From Halococcus morrhuae DSM 1307 (lineage in GTDB: Archaea > Halobacteriota > Halobacteria > Halobacteriales > Halococcaceae): a stretch of 33,075 nucleotides of DNA. The DNA lies in assembly GCF_000336695.1 (NCBI RefSeq), contig NZ_AOMC01000152.1, positions 1,045 through 34,119 on the forward strand, written 5' to 3'. Within the stretch, counting starts at the first letter, position 1, and each line of letters starts with the position of its first letter. Position numbers and translations under genes: made by a program. The notes beneath the pieces were generated by a model. That model saw nothing but the letters and a program-made list of their open reading frames with translations. It ran no database searches and was not told where the DNA came from. Shown piece after piece: positions 13,732 through 22,869 of this stretch.

Positions 13732-14555
13732 CGGGCCGCAGCGAGCAGCTCCGCCGCCACGCTCACGACCTCGTCGGCGTCGATTCCTCGGAGGTGATCG
13801 TCACCGAGCAGGAGGCGCAGGCGCGGGCGACCGACGTCGATCGGCACTTTCTCCGTTTCGATGAGGCCGCCCTCTTCGAGACGCGTCTTCTTTCGCGAGA
13901 ACGTCGCCCGGCTGGCGATGCCGACGCCTTCGCCCCAGGTGCTGATGTCGTACAGCAGCGCCTCGTTGCGGGCGGCCGCGAGCAGGCTGATGTCCACCTC
14001 GTCGAGATGGCCGTCCGCTTCGGCGAGTGCGATGCGCATGCGTTCGAAGTCGGCGGCCAGTTCTTCATCGAACTCCCGTTCGAGGCTCTCCTGGACGCGC
14101 GACAGCGGCGGCGTGCGGAGCCTGAACGATTCGGCGTCCGCCCAGCGGTCGGTGTACTCCTCGCGCGCCGCATCGACGAACGCCGCGTCGTCGGTGGCGA
14201 GCCCGGCGGTCCGTTCATCGGTGGTGACGAGCGAGACGACGCGCTCGTCGGTGACCAACAGCGGCCCGTCGAGGCGCTCGGCGCTCGTCCGCAGCGACAG
14301 ACTCTCGTCGGCGACCAGATCGGCGATGACGCTCGCGTCGGTGAACTCACTCACCGACGCTTTGAGCACCGATTCGGTGGCCAGCAGGCGGACCGATGGT
14401 CCGTTCTCACGGTCGGCGAGCATCGCTACCAGTCCGTCGACGACCGTCGGCGAGGGGCCGACCGCGAGCACGTCCTCGGTGGCGTCGTCGAGAACCGTCC
14501 GGCAGACATCGGCGACGTTCCTTTCGATCAAGGGTGGCTGCATTGTGAGACTCAT
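13725..14555 (-). CDS. tbsP: Haloarchaeal transcription regulator TbsP (DUF5821)
   Basis: A 276-residue protein matching the character of haloarchaeal TbsP/DUF5821. The N-terminal alpha/beta effector-like domain (about 15-120) contains TEDVLAVGPSPTVVDGLV and the LLVTDERVVSL strand. A helical linker follows, then a C-terminal winged-helix domain around residues 185-255 (NEALLYDISTWGEGVGIAS, SRKKTRLEEGGLIETEK). In Haloferax volcanii TbsP is reported to act with TrmB on central-carbon genes. No target is visible here. A palindrome, CATCCGGATG (14553-14562), overlaps the start codon and could be an autoregulatory site. A second start at Met5 is possible. Confidence 0.72.
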   Translation of the reverse strand: MSLTMQPPLIERNVADVCRTVLDDATEDVLAVGPSPTVVDGLVAMLADRENGPSVRLLATESVLKASVSEFTDASVIADLVADESLSLRTSAERLDGPLLVTDERVVSLVTTDERTAGLATDDAAFVDAAREEYTDRWADAESFRLRTPPLSRVQESLEREFDEELAADFERMRIALAEADGHLDEVDISLLAAARNEALLYDISTWGEGVGIASRATFSRKKTRLEEGGLIETEKVPIDVGRPRLRLLLGDDHLRGIDADEVVSVAAELLAAARQ

Positions 14556-14650
14556 CCGGATGGGACAATGAACCGAAGCGACGTAACGAATGACTCTAGC
14601 TGTTTAACCCCCACTTCACCGTGGCCGTCGATCAACCGTCCTGCATCCGA

Positions 14651-15055
14651 TCAGTAGAGCTTGAGCTCGATCCGGCGGCCGTCGGGGTCACGGACGTACG
14701 CCGCCCAGTCGCGCCCGTAGACGCCGAGGCGCTCGCGCGGCTCGTCGTCTTCGACCTCGATGCCGGCCTCGCGGAGTTCGTCGAGCAGCTGTTCGATCGC
14801 GTCGCGCGTGTCGGTCTCGTTCGAGCGCAGGAGGATACAGATGTGCTCGCCGTCGACGTCGAACGGTTCGTCGGTCGGGACGAGATGGAGATGTCGCCCG
14901 CCCGCGGCGACGGCGACGAACGGCACCTCGTCGCGTTCGAAACGCTCCCGATCGCGGATCGAGAGTCCGAGCAGATCGTGATAGAATTCGAGCGCCTCGT
15001 CGATATCGCGGACACGGATCGCGACGTGGTCGAGATCGACCGGTTCGAATGTCAT
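14651..15055 (-). CDS. VOC-family (glyoxalase/dioxygenase-fold) protein
   Basis: A 134-residue vicinal-oxygen-chelate protein with two beta-alpha-beta-beta-beta modules. Typical residues are His near the start of each module (VDLDHVAIRV; GGRHLHLVP) and a C-terminal DPDGRRIELKLY ending in the metal-ligand Glu. LEFYHDLLGL is the classic first helix of the family. The start is the ATG at 15055, since the longer frame adds 13 residues lacking conservation. Candidate roles are methylglyoxal detoxification or a ring-cleavage or epimerase reaction, and sequence alone does not decide. It is not obviously in an operon. Confidence 0.8.
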   Translation of the reverse strand: MTFEPVDLDHVAIRVRDIDEALEFYHDLLGLSIRDRERFERDEVPFVAVAAGGRHLHLVPTDEPFDVDGEHICILLRSNETDTRDAIEQLLDELREAGIEVEDDEPRERLGVYGRDWAAYVRDPDGRRIELKLY

Positions 15056-15237
15056 GCAACCGATTGTGGCCAGCGGGGCAAAAGCCCGCTGCATGGGGTG
15101 GTGAACCGACCACGATCCGGGCGGTCGGGGTCCCGTTTCGCAACGACGTCACCCGGACAGCCGTGTGCCGTCTCGGCGAGCGCTGATCGAAAACGGGCGA
15201 CGAAACGGCTTTGAGCGCGCCCGTCGTCCTCCCGGCC

Positions 15238-15666
15238 GTGACGCAGGTCTGTCTCGTCGGCGGGGACTGTGATATCCGCTACGAACTGCTCTCGCGCGAG
15301 ACCGCCCGCCGCGCGCTCTCGACGTACGATCTCACCGAGCCGTACACGAACACGCTCTCGCTCACCACCGTGAGCCTCGGCGCAGCCGTCTCGCTGCTCA
15401 ACGATCTGAACTGGTATCTCGTCCGCTTCGCGAGCGACGCGCTCGTCCGCGACCCATCGATCAGCGACACGGAATGGCTCTCGCGCCCGCTTGCCGAGGC
15501 GATCCGCGACGGACGGCTCCAGCCCGACGAGACCGGTGATACGTACAAACGCTACCCGATCGAGGACGGGGCGCTCGCCGCGCCATCGTTCGCCAGCGGA
15601 CGCGACGCGTTCGACCACGAAAACGAACTCGTCGTCCGAATCACCGAGGACGAATACGAGGGCTGA
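15238..15666 (+). CDS. DUF5804 family protein
   Basis: A 142-residue haloarchaeal protein of unknown function. The GTG at 15238 (VTQVCLVGGDCDIRYELL) is chosen because the family begins at this point and because a TATA-like GGCTTTGAG lies about 27 bases upstream. The TTG nine codons earlier falls inside that promoter. The recognisable core is TVSLGAAVSLLNDLNWYLVRF and SDTEWLSRPLAEAIRDG. The protein is soluble and acidic, with two Cys near the N-terminus (CLVGGDC). It nearly abuts the convergent nucleotide-binding protein gene, with a 3-base gap. Confidence 0.75.
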   Translation: MTQVCLVGGDCDIRYELLSRETARRALSTYDLTEPYTNTLSLTTVSLGAAVSLLNDLNWYLVRFASDALVRDPSISDTEWLSRPLAEAIRDGRLQPDETGDTYKRYPIEDGALAAPSFASGRDAFDHENELVVRITEDEYEG

Positions 15667-15669
15667 GAC

Positions 15670-16299
15670 TCACTCGCTCGTGGGCGAGCGGAGCACGCTC
15701 TCGATCGGCTCGTCGCCCGCCAGGATCTCGAAGGTCTCGCCGTGGGTGCTCGCCATGTCGATCGCCGTCACCAGCGTCCGCGCGACGTCGGCACGCGTGA
15801 TCTCGCCGGGGTCGAGTTTCCTCGCCGCCCGGATCTCCCCGGTCGCGGGCTCGTCGGTCAGCGCGCCGGGTCGGACGATGGTGTACGTCAGCTCGCTCTC
15901 CTGCAGGCGATCGTCGGCCGCCTGCTTGGCGAGCAGGTAGTCGGTGAGCTCGTCGGGACCGGCCTCGGGATCGTCGGCGTTCATCGAACTGAGCATGACG
16001 AACCGCTCGACGCCCTCGGCCTCGGCGGCCTCGATCATTCCGATCGCACCGTCGCGGTCGACACCCTCGACGTCCTCGCCACCCGATCCCGCCGCGAAGA
16101 CGATCGCGTCGTGGCCGGCGACCGCGTGCGCGACGTCCTCGGTCAGATCCGCGACGACCGTCTCGACGCCGAACGACTCCATCCCGTCGACCTGTGATTC
16201 GGCGCGCACCATCGCCGTCGTCTCGTGATCGCTGTCGCTCAGGAGTTCGGTGATATGCTGGCCGACCTGCCCATGTGCGCCCGCAACGAGAACGTTCAT
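15670..16299 (-). CDS. NAD(P)-binding SDR-a5/NmrA-like protein
   Basis: A 209-residue atypical short-chain dehydrogenase. The N-terminal MNVLVAGAHGQVGQHITELL carries the GxxGxxG nucleotide motif. Further features are DLTEDVAHAVAGHDAIVFAAGS, RFVMLSSMNADDP, LTDYLLAKQAADDRL (with the Tyr-x3-Lys pair), and TIVRPGALTDEPATG. This matches the YtfG/YwnB/BVR-B group, which may be quinone or flavin reductases or redox sensors without catalysis. The ATG at 16299 is preferred over the GTG two codons upstream. It lies downstream of idsA on the same strand, but a 47-base gap leaves co-transcription uncertain. Confidence 0.82.
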   Translation of the reverse strand: MNVLVAGAHGQVGQHITELLSDSDHETTAMVRAESQVDGMESFGVETVVADLTEDVAHAVAGHDAIVFAAGSGGEDVEGVDRDGAIGMIEAAEAEGVERFVMLSSMNADDPEAGPDELTDYLLAKQAADDRLQESELTYTIVRPGALTDEPATGEIRAARKLDPGEITRADVARTLVTAIDMASTHGETFEILAGDEPIESVLRSPTSE

Positions 16300-16346
16300 G
16301 GGCACCGTACGGCCCGCCGATCCCTAAATCGTCCGCTTCCTCGGGG

Positions 16347-17390
16347 TCAGTAGCCGCGTTCGATAAGATACTCCGCCAGCCCGGCGAGCAGTTCGTGTGC
16401 CTCGTTGTCCGGCAGCACGTCGAGCCGGGACTTGCCGCGCTCGACAAGATCGCGACTCAGCGTTCGCGCGTACTCGATGCTGCCGGCCTCTTCGAGCGTG
16501 GCGACGGCAGCGTTGATCTCGTCTTCGGTGACGGCATCGAGGTCGTCGGTCGCGACGAGTGATTCGACATCGACGCCCTGCTCGCGGGCGTGCAGCGTCA
16601 CCGCCGTTCGCTTGCCCTCGACGAGATCGCTGCCGCGCTGTTTGCCCAGCTGTTCGCTCGGCACCGTCAGATCGAGCACGTCGTCGCGGATCTGGAACGC
16701 ACGGCCGACATCGAGCCCGTACGCACCGAGCGCGTCGGCGGTCTCCTGATCCGCGCCGAGCAGGAGCGCCGGGATCCGCGCGGCCGCCGCGTAGAGCACC
16801 GCCGTCTTCTGCTCGACCATGTGGATGTACTCGTCGGTCGTGACCGCTCTGCGGCGCTCGAACTCGACGTCGAGCGACTGGCCCTCGCAGATGCGCGTGC
16901 AGGTCTGTGCGAGCTCCGAGAGCGCCTGTACCATGCGCTCGGGTCGGCCGCCGGTTTCGAGCATGAACTCGAAGGCCTTCGAGTAGAGCGTGTCGCCGGC
17001 GAGGATCGCCGTCTCGGTGTCGAATACCCGATGGACGGCCGGAACGCCACGCCGGAGGTCGTCGTCGTCCATGATGTCGTCGTGGATCAGCGTGAACGAC
17101 TGGATCGTCTCGATGCTCGCCGCCGCCGCCATCAGATCGATCTCGTCGCTCCCGTCGAGCGTCGACATGGCCTCGTACCGTTCGTCGGTGACGTCGCCAT
17201 CGAGCAGCGCTTCGGCGACCAGCAGCGTCACGACCGGCCGGAGCCGCTTGCCGCCGGCGTCGAGCAGATGACGCGAGGCACGGTAGAGCCGCTCTGGCTC
17301 TTCGATCGGCAGTCGCTCGTCGAACGCCGCGTTGACGAGCTCCCGCCGGCTCTCGACGGCCGCTTTCACCGCTGGCGCCGGCGCGCTCAT
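16347..17390 (-). CDS. idsA: Polyprenyl diphosphate synthase (geranylgeranyl-PP type)
   Basis: A 347-residue trans-prenyltransferase that condenses isopentenyl-PP with allylic diphosphates to make the C20 (possibly C25) precursor of archaeal ether lipids and carotenoids. Both aspartate-rich motifs are present: DDIMD at 104-108 and DDVLD at 236-240. The GGKRLRP substrate-binding stretch is at about 46-52. Phe99, five residues before the first motif, is the chain-length position described in archaeal GGPP synthase and fits a C20 product. Its start overlaps the RNase J stop by 4 bases (ATGA), so translation is coupled. Together with mvk and ipk it forms most of the isoprenoid branch here. Confidence 0.93.
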   Translation of the reverse strand: MSAPAPAVKAAVESRRELVNAAFDERLPIEEPERLYRASRHLLDAGGKRLRPVVTLLVAEALLDGDVTDERYEAMSTLDGSDEIDLMAAAASIETIQSFTLIHDDIMDDDDLRRGVPAVHRVFDTETAILAGDTLYSKAFEFMLETGGRPERMVQALSELAQTCTRICEGQSLDVEFERRRAVTTDEYIHMVEQKTAVLYAAAARIPALLLGADQETADALGAYGLDVGRAFQIRDDVLDLTVPSEQLGKQRGSDLVEGKRTAVTLHAREQGVDVESLVATDDLDAVTEDEINAAVATLEEAGSIEYARTLSRDLVERGKSRLDVLPDNEAHELLAGLAEYLIERGY

Positions 17391-18733
17391 TCCACCAGCG
17401 AGATGACGTTGCCGTTGCGCGTCGCGTGGAGGTCACGACCCATCCGGTAGCCCTGACTCTCGGCGAGGTCAACGTAGCGCGCGAGATGCTCCATGTCGTT
17501 GTGCGCGGGGATCACGTGCTGGGGCTGGATGGCATCGAGCATCTGGTAGTGACCCTCCTGGGACATGTGGCCCGACACGTGGACGTCGTCGTAGATGCGC
17601 GCACCCTGCATTCTGAGGAGCTGTTCGGACTGGTAGCGCTGGCCCTCGTTGGTCGGCTCGGGGATGATCCGTGCCGAGAAGATCACCTTGTCGCCCTCGT
17701 CGATCTGGTAGGGTGTCTCGCCGCGACCCATCCGAGTGAGCATCGCGCGCGGCTCACCCTGATGACCCGTGACGATCGGCAGGAAGTTCTCCTTGCCCTC
17801 GTTCATGATTCGCTTGAACGTCCGATCGACGGACTGGCGATGGCCGAACATGCCGAGGTCGTCGGGGAAGTCGACGAAGTCGAGGCGTTCGGCAGTGCCG
17901 GAGTATTTCTCCATCGATCGGCCCAGCAGCACGGGCTGGCGACCGATGTCCTTGGCGAACTCGACGATGGAGCTGACGCGGGCGATCTGGCTGGAGAAGG
18001 TGGTGGCGACGATCCCACCGTCGTAGTCCTCCATGCTGTAGAGGACGTCCTTGACGTGATTGCGCGCGTGTTGCTCGCTCGGGGTGCGGCCCTTGCGACC
18101 CGCGTTCGTGCAGTCCTCGATGTAACAGAGCACGCCCTCGCCCTCGCGGCCGATCTCGCGGAAGCGATCCATGTCGATCGGGTCGCCGATCACCGGCGTG
18201 TGGTCCATCCGCTTGTCGAGCCCGTAGATGATCGAGCCCTCCGGCGTGTGGAGCACGGGGTTGATCGCGTCGATGATCGAGTGGGTGACGTTGACGAACT
18301 CGAGTTCGAGCCCGTTGCCGATCGCCATCGAGTCGCCAGTGTCCATCTTGACGAGGTCGTTGTCGACGCTGAACTTCTCCTCCGATTCGACCTGCTGTTT
18401 GACCAGTTCGATCGTGAACGGCGTCGCCACAACGGGTGCGTCGTAACGATGGGCCAGTTTCGAGATGGCCCCGATGTGGTCGAGGTGGCCGTGGGTCGGG
18501 ACGATGGCCTGGACCTCGCCGTCGAGGTCAGACATGACCCTGTCGTCGGGGATCGCGCCCATGTCGATCAGGTCGAGACTGTGCATTCGCTCGGTCTCGA
18601 CGTTGTCGTGGATGAGCACCTTCGAGAGGTTGAGCCCCATGTCGAAGACGACGATGTCCTCGCCCGCCCGCACGGCCGTCATCTGCCGGCCCACTTCCTC
18701 GTAGCCGCCGATTGTCGCGATATCGATTTCCAT
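17387..18733 (-). CDS. rnj: Archaeal ribonuclease J (beta-CASP metallo-beta-lactamase)
   Basis: A 448-residue aRNase J, a 5'-3' exoribonuclease acting on 5'-monophosphate RNA and hence in mRNA decay or 5'-end maturation. The zinc motif THGHLDH is at 80-86, followed by the beta-CASP insert ([31 protein letters not shown]) and the C-terminal [27 protein letters not shown] metal and RNA-binding blocks. The start is [15 protein letters not shown] at 18733. An in-frame ATG at 18766 would add 11 untypical residues. A TATA box with a palindrome lies about 130 bases upstream, giving a likely leader of about 100 bases, unusual in haloarchaea. It is followed by overlapping idsA. Confidence 0.92.
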   Translation of the reverse strand: MEIDIATIGGYEEVGRQMTAVRAGEDIVVFDMGLNLSKVLIHDNVETERMHSLDLIDMGAIPDDRVMSDLDGEVQAIVPTHGHLDHIGAISKLAHRYDAPVVATPFTIELVKQQVESEEKFSVDNDLVKMDTGDSMAIGNGLELEFVNVTHSIIDAINPVLHTPEGSIIYGLDKRMDHTPVIGDPIDMDRFREIGREGEGVLCYIEDCTNAGRKGRTPSEQHARNHVKDVLYSMEDYDGGIVATTFSSQIARVSSIVEFAKDIGRQPVLLGRSMEKYSGTAERLDFVDFPDDLGMFGHRQSVDRTFKRIMNEGKENFLPIVTGHQGEPRAMLTRMGRGETPYQIDEGDKVIFSARIIPEPTNEGQRYQSEQLLRMQGARIYDDVHVSGHMSQEGHYQMLDAIQPQHVIPAHNDMEHLARYVDLAESQGYRMGRDLHATRNGNVISLVE

Positions 18734-18782
18734 AGTTGTTGCTCCCGAGCCGCCCGCGGAGTACATGAAGGACTGGCTGGCC

Positions 18783-18794
18783 GGTCACGTGACC
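18783..18794. promoter_or_regulatory. 12-bp perfect palindrome in the rnj leader
   Basis: GGTCACGTGACC is fully self-complementary, about 50 bases before the RNase J start and within the predicted leader. It is followed by an extremely GC-rich stretch with a CCCCG/CGGGG-type pairing (18804-18823). It may be a protein site or part of a 5' leader structure. Confidence 0.35.
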
Positions 18795-18860
18795 CGCCCG
18801 CCCGCCCCGAACCGCACCCGGGGCGGTCTCTCGGATAGGTGGGGGTATGGGCAGGGGTGG

Positions 18861-18888
18861 TATAAACTCCGTGGGTCACTGCGCAGTG
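18861..18888 (-). promoter_or_regulatory. Promoter of rnj-idsA with upstream palindrome
   Basis: The minus strand reads TTTATA at 18866-18861. Directly upstream on that strand, 18877-18888 is the perfect 12-bp palindrome CACTGCGCAGTG. A regulator bound there would touch the BRE/TFB side of the TATA box, a typical activator or repressor position in archaea. The predicted start near 18836 gives a leader of about 100 bases before rnj. Confidence 0.45.
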
Positions 18889-18901
18889 TAGAAACCGTCG
18901 C

Positions 18902-19630
18902 TCAGCCGACGCGCGTCCCGGGTGACTCGCCGTCGAGAAATGCCTCCAATCCGTCCAGCCCGAACACCGACGCCGGCGCATCCATGTCGAGCAGCGCCCG
19001 GACCTTCGCGGCCATTCCTCCGGTGACGTCGGTCGCGTCGCTCCCGCCGAGCGCCGCCCGGACCGTGGCGAACGACTCGATACGATCAATGACTCGGCCC
19101 TCTTCGTCGAACACGCCCGGAACGCCCGCACACAGTCCCACGCGTTCGGCGTCCAACTGTTCGGCGAGCTCCACGACGAGTTCGTCACCGCTCACGACCG
19201 TGACGCCAGCCCCCGTGTGAGCGATGACGTCCGCCTGCACCGTCGGCACGAACCCTTCGGAGAGCATTGTCTCGACCGGTGTCGACAGCGAGAGCTCGCC
19301 ATCGCCGTCGCGCGCAGCGGTCGAGAGGGGGTGGACCGGCAGCGCAGGAACGTCGCGCTCCTGGAGGGCGGCGAGCACCGCGTCGTTCAGTCGTCGCATC
19401 GCGTCGTGGACCGCGAACGCACCGGCGACGTCGTGGCTCCCCGCTTCGCTGCTGATGCCGTGCTCGCTGGCGTGGTGATGGCCGAAACTCCCGCCGCCGT
19501 GGACGAGCACCAACTCTCCGTCGTAGTCCGTGATCGCTGCAGCCGCCCGGGCGAGATGTTCCTCGTCGAGCGTCTCCGGGCGCTGCTTGTCGGTGATGAC
19601 GCTCCCGCCGAGCTTGAGAATCACGGTCAT
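18902..19630 (-). CDS. ipk: Isopentenyl phosphate kinase
   Basis: A 242-residue amino-acid-kinase-fold enzyme that phosphorylates isopentenyl phosphate to isopentenyl diphosphate, the last step of the archaeal alternative mevalonate pathway. LKLGGSVITDK opens the protein. VHGGGSFGHHHASEHG follows, and His51 is the position of the catalytic His in characterised IPKs. VTVVSGDELVVELA and DVTGGMAAKVRALL complete the nucleotide site. MTVILKLGG at 19630 is preferred, and an ATG five codons upstream is also possible. It lies 169 bases after mvk, a gap containing four hairpins, and upstream of rnj-idsA. Confidence 0.92.
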   Translation of the reverse strand: MTVILKLGGSVITDKQRPETLDEEHLARAAAAITDYDGELVLVHGGGSFGHHHASEHGISSEAGSHDVAGAFAVHDAMRRLNDAVLAALQERDVPALPVHPLSTAARDGDGELSLSTPVETMLSEGFVPTVQADVIAHTGAGVTVVSGDELVVELAEQLDAERVGLCAGVPGVFDEEGRVIDRIESFATVRAALGGSDATDVTGGMAAKVRALLDMDAPASVFGLDGLEAFLDGESPGTRVG

Positions 19631-19667
19631 TCCGCTTCGCTCCATTCCCTGCCGTTTGCTCGTGGTT

Positions 19668-19774
19668 CGAAAGGCGCTTCGCGCCTTTCGTCATCTCGGA
19701 AGACCTGCGGTCTTCCGATGACTCTTCGAAGTGCCGAAGGCACTTCGAGATCACGAAACGGGTTCGCCGTTTCG
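19668..19774. repeat. Array of four regularly spaced perfect hairpins
   Basis: Stem 1 is 19668-19677/19681-19690 (CGAAAGGCGC-TTC-GCGCCTTTCG). Stem 2 is 19696-19705/19709-19718 (TCGGAAGACC, loop TGC). Stem 3 is 19726-19735/19739-19748 (TCGAAGTGCC, loop GAA). Stem 4 is 19754-19761/19767-19774 (CGAAACGG, loop GTTCG). The first three have 10-bp arms and 3-base loops, and units start every 28, 30 and 28 bases. The sequences differ but the geometry is kept. The array fills the mvk-ipk intercistronic gap and is not coding. It could stabilise or process the mRNA, pause polymerase, or bind a protein. Confidence 0.75.
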
Positions 19775-19799
19775 AACGACTTCGCTCGCAAAGACAGCG

Positions 19800-20783
19800 T
19801 CATCCGTCCTCCCGGCGCACGCCCTCGAAGTCGAGTTCGGCGCGGAACGACTCGACGCAGCCCGGCGTGTAGCCGAGCGCCGTCCGACTGGCCTCGCTCT
19901 CGTCGAGCGCGACGATGCAGCCACCACCGCCCGCGCCGGTCAGTTTCGCGCCGTGTGCGCCCGCCTCGCGGGCGGCCCACACCATCGCGTCGAGCGAGCG
20001 CGACGAGACCCCGAGCGCACTCAGGAGGCCGTGATTGACGTCCATCAGCCGCCCGAGTTCGGCGATATCGCCTTCGTCGAGCGCGCGCTCGCCCCGGCGG
20101 ACGAGATCGCCGATGGCTTCGACCGTATCGGCGGCGAAATCGTACTCCTCACGGAGTGCGCGCACGCCCGCGACCAGTTCGCCGGTGTCGCCCGCACCGC
20201 CGTCGTAGCCGATGACGAAGGGGAGATTCGGCGCGTCGAGCCGTCGGCAGTCGTCGCCCTCGACACGGACCGCCCCGCCCATCGCCGAGCAGAACGTGTC
20301 CGCGCGCGAGGCCTCGCCGCTCTGGACCTCGCGTTCGACTCGATAGGCGCGCTTGGCGAGCTCCTCCGTCGAGAGTTCGATCCCGAGTTCGCGCGTCGCG
20401 GCGTCGATGCCCGCGACCGCGACCGCTGCCGACGAACCGAGTCCCGCGCCGAGCGGGATGGCGCTCTCGATGGCCACGTCGAAGCCCACATCGGGCGAAT
20501 CGGCCGCGTCACGAGCCTGTGCGACCGCACCGTCGACGTAGCCCGTCGCGGCCTGGACCAGCGACTGCGGGACGTCCACGTCGGGCGCACCGTCGCCGCC
20601 GTACTCGACGGTGAACCCATCGAGAGTGAGATCGCCGGCATCGACCCGAAGCCGACCGTCCGAGCGCGCCGACACCTCGACCGTCGCGCGGCGCTCGATG
20701 GCACAGGGCACTGCGGGTTCGCCGTAGACCACCGCGTGCTCGCCGAAGAGATAGACCTTCCCGGGGGCGCTTGAAACCGCCAT
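19800..20783 (-). CDS. mvk: Mevalonate kinase
   Basis: A 327-residue GHMP kinase that phosphorylates mevalonate with ATP. The three GHMP motifs are present: SAPGKVYLFGEHAVVYG at the N-terminus, IPLGAGLGSSAAVAVAGID around 108-126 (ATP phosphate loop), and GAHGAKLTGAGGGGCIVAL near 274-292. The FGEHAVVYG sequence is typical of mevalonate kinase within the superfamily. A weak TATA-like TGTTAGG lies about 25 bases before the ATG, in a 128-base gap after rps2, so it can be transcribed on its own or by read-through. The ipk gene follows after the hairpin array. Confidence 0.93.
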   Translation of the reverse strand: MAVSSAPGKVYLFGEHAVVYGEPAVPCAIERRATVEVSARSDGRLRVDAGDLTLDGFTVEYGGDGAPDVDVPQSLVQAATGYVDGAVAQARDAADSPDVGFDVAIESAIPLGAGLGSSAAVAVAGIDAATRELGIELSTEELAKRAYRVEREVQSGEASRADTFCSAMGGAVRVEGDDCRRLDAPNLPFVIGYDGGAGDTGELVAGVRALREEYDFAADTVEAIGDLVRRGERALDEGDIAELGRLMDVNHGLLSALGVSSRSLDAMVWAAREAGAHGAKLTGAGGGGCIVALDESEASRTALGYTPGCVESFRAELDFEGVRREDG

Positions 20784-20911
20784 GCGCGTTCTCTGCGGGC
20801 GAGCCTAACAGTCGTTGCGAATGCATCGGCTACCGTCCAATCGATTCTCGAAGTGATGAAAGAGTGCCGTAAGTCGCTATCGTCGAACGCCGGTCCGCCC
20901 GTGATCGGTTC

Positions 20912-21673
20912 TCAGATGCCTTCCTCGAAGTCCTCGAGCGCGTAGCCCGGATCGCCGCCGGTGCGGTCCACGGTTTCGTTGGCGAGCAGCCAATAGACGA
21001 CCGAGAGTGCCCGTCGACCCTTGTTGTTCGTCGGCACGACGAGATCGACGTTGCTCACGGAGTTGTTCGAGTCACACATCGCGATCACCGGGATACCGAC
21101 GGTGACGGCCTCCGTGACGGCCTGTGAGTCGCCGATCGGGTCGGTCACGACGAGCACGTCGGGCTCGATGTAGCCATCGTAGTCGGGATTCGTCAAGGTG
21201 CCCGGGATGAACCGTCCTGTCCGGGCGCGCGCACCGATCGCGTCGGCGAACTTCTCGGCCGGGAACCGACCGTATTGACGCGAGGAGGCGACGAGCACGT
21301 TCTCGGCGTCGTAGTTCGACAGGAAATCGGCCGCCGTGCGGACCCGCTCGTCGGTGCGCCCCACGTCGAGGACGTAGAGCCCGTCCGTTCGCACGCGGTG
21401 GATGAACCGCTCCATGTCCTGGGTCTTCTGCTGGGTGCCGATGTGAACGCCAGCGCCCAGATAGTCCTCGACGGGGATGAGGAGGTCGGCCTCCTCGTCG
21501 GCCATCACGTCCTCGTCGAAGGTTGGACCCGTGTCGGTGTCCGATTGGTCGTCGCTCGATTCGTCTCTGACGTCTGTGTCGGGGTCCTCGGCGGGATTCG
21601 CGCCGGCCTCGCCGGTCGGCTCCTCCTCGATCTCCGTTTCGGCCGCTTCGAGACCCTCTTCGTTGTCGCTCAT
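20912..21673 (-). CDS. rps2: 30S ribosomal protein uS2
   Basis: A 253-residue archaeal uS2 with a haloarchaeal acidic N-terminal extension (residues about 1-60, rich in Glu, Asp and Thr). The conserved body then begins at [18 protein letters not shown]. Motifs include [62 protein letters not shown] (in parts) and the C-terminal [18 protein letters not shown]. The start is the ATG at 21673, which overlaps the end of enolase by 4 bases. The apparent extension of the frame far upstream is the out-of-frame complement of enolase. Confidence 0.96.
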   Translation of the reverse strand: MSDNEEGLEAAETEIEEEPTGEAGANPAEDPDTDVRDESSDDQSDTDTGPTFDEDVMADEEADLLIPVEDYLGAGVHIGTQQKTQDMERFIHRVRTDGLYVLDVGRTDERVRTAADFLSNYDAENVLVASSRQYGRFPAEKFADAIGARARTGRFIPGTLTNPDYDGYIEPDVLVVTDPIGDSQAVTEAVTVGIPVIAMCDSNNSVSNVDLVVPTNNKGRRALSVVYWLLANETVDRTGGDPGYALEDFEEGI

Positions 21674-22869
21674 GCGGTTTCCTCGATTCTGATGAGTTCG
21701 TTCAGTTTCGCTGTTCGCTCGCCGGCGACCGCGCCCGTCTTGATGAACGGGGCGTCGGTCGCCACGGCGAGGTGTGCGATCGTCGTGTCCTCTGTCTCGC
21801 CCGACCGGTGAGAGATCACCGGCGTGAGACCGTTCTCGACGGCGAGTTCGACGGCATCGACGGCGTCCGACAGCGTCCCGATCTGGTTGGGTTTGACGAG
21901 AATGGCGCTCGCCGAGTCGACCTCGATGCCGCGTTCGAGGCGCTCGACGTTCGTCACGAACAGATCGTCGCCACAGATCAGCGTCTCGTCGACCCGATCG
22001 GTGAGCTCGGCGAAGCCCGCGAAGTCCTCCTCGTCGAGTGGGTCCTCGACGTACGCGAGATCGTACTCGTCGGCGAGCTCGGCGACGTACTCGATCTGCT
22101 CGTCGGGCGTGCGCTCGGTATCGCTGTACTGATACACCCCGTCGTCGGCGTCGTACATCTCCGCCGCGGCCACGTCGAGGCCCATGCTGATCGCGAAGCC
22201 GACCTCGTCGGCCACCCTGTCGGTCGCTGCGGCGACGACCTCGAACGCCTCCTCGTCGTCGATGCTCGGTGCCCACGCGCCCTCGTCCCCCTTCGCGGCC
22301 GGCACGCCACGATCGGCGAGGATCTCGCCGACCGCCTCGTGGACCGCCGCGTTGGCGAAGACCGCATCGGTGGCGCTCGGCGCGCCGATCGGCACGGCGA
22401 GGAACTCCTGGATATCTGTCGCGTCGGCCGCGTGCTCGCCGCCGCCGATGACGTTGCCGAGCGGCGTGGGCAGCTCGTCGCCGCGGAACGCGCCGCCGAG
22501 ATGCTGATACAGCGGCGCGCCGAGCGTGTCGGCGGCCGCCTTCGCTGCGGCCATCGAGATCGAAACGGCGCTGTTCGCGCCGATCGTCGAGAAATCGTCG
22601 GTGCCGTCGGCGGCGCGCAGCGCCGCGTCGATCGAGCGCTGATCGCCGGCGTATACCTGCCCCTCGATGCGCGGGACGGCGTGCTCGCGGGCGGCCGCGA
22701 TCGCCTCACCGGCGGGCGGCGAAGTCGCCTCGTGAGCGCCCGTACTCGCCCCGCTCGGGGCAGCCGCCCGGCCGAACCCACCGGATTCGGTCGTGATCTC
22801 GGCCTCGACGGTCGCGTTGCCGCGCGAGTCGAGTATTTCGCGGAGGCGGATCTCGGTGACGAGCGTCAT
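21670..22869 (-). CDS. eno: Enolase
   Basis: A 399-residue phosphopyruvate hydratase, interconverting 2-phosphoglycerate and phosphoenolpyruvate. The N-terminal [16 protein letters not shown], the loop [26 protein letters not shown] (metal ligands in the barrel), [20 protein letters not shown] with the catalytic lysine, and the C-terminal [18 protein letters not shown] are all intact. Its position between rpoK and rps2, with 4-base overlaps on both sides, is a conserved archaeal arrangement tying glycolysis to the translation operon. No regulatory site of its own is visible. Confidence 0.96.
   Translation of the reverse strand: MTLVTEIRLREILDSRGNATVEAEITTESGGFGRAAAPSGASTGAHEATSPPAGEAIAAAREHAVPRIEGQVYAGDQRSIDAALRAADGTDDFSTIGANSAVSISMAAAKAAADTLGAPLYQHLGGAFRGDELPTPLGNVIGGGEHAADATDIQEFLAVPIGAPSATDAVFANAAVHEAVGEILADRGVPAAKGDEGAWAPSIDDEEAFEVVAAATDRVADEVGFAISMGLDVAAAEMYDADDGVYQYSDTERTPDEQIEYVAELADEYDLAYVEDPLDEEDFAGFAELTDRVDETLICGDDLFVTNVERLERGIEVDSASAILVKPNQIGTLSDAVDAVELAVENGLTPVISHRSGETEDTTIAHLAVATDAPFIKTGAVAGERTAKLNELIRIEETA

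Noticed and set aside
19185-19754. Minus-strand open frame crossing the hairpin array into ipk
   Set aside because: It is out of frame with ipk, Arg-rich, and consists of translated palindromes and the ipk shadow.
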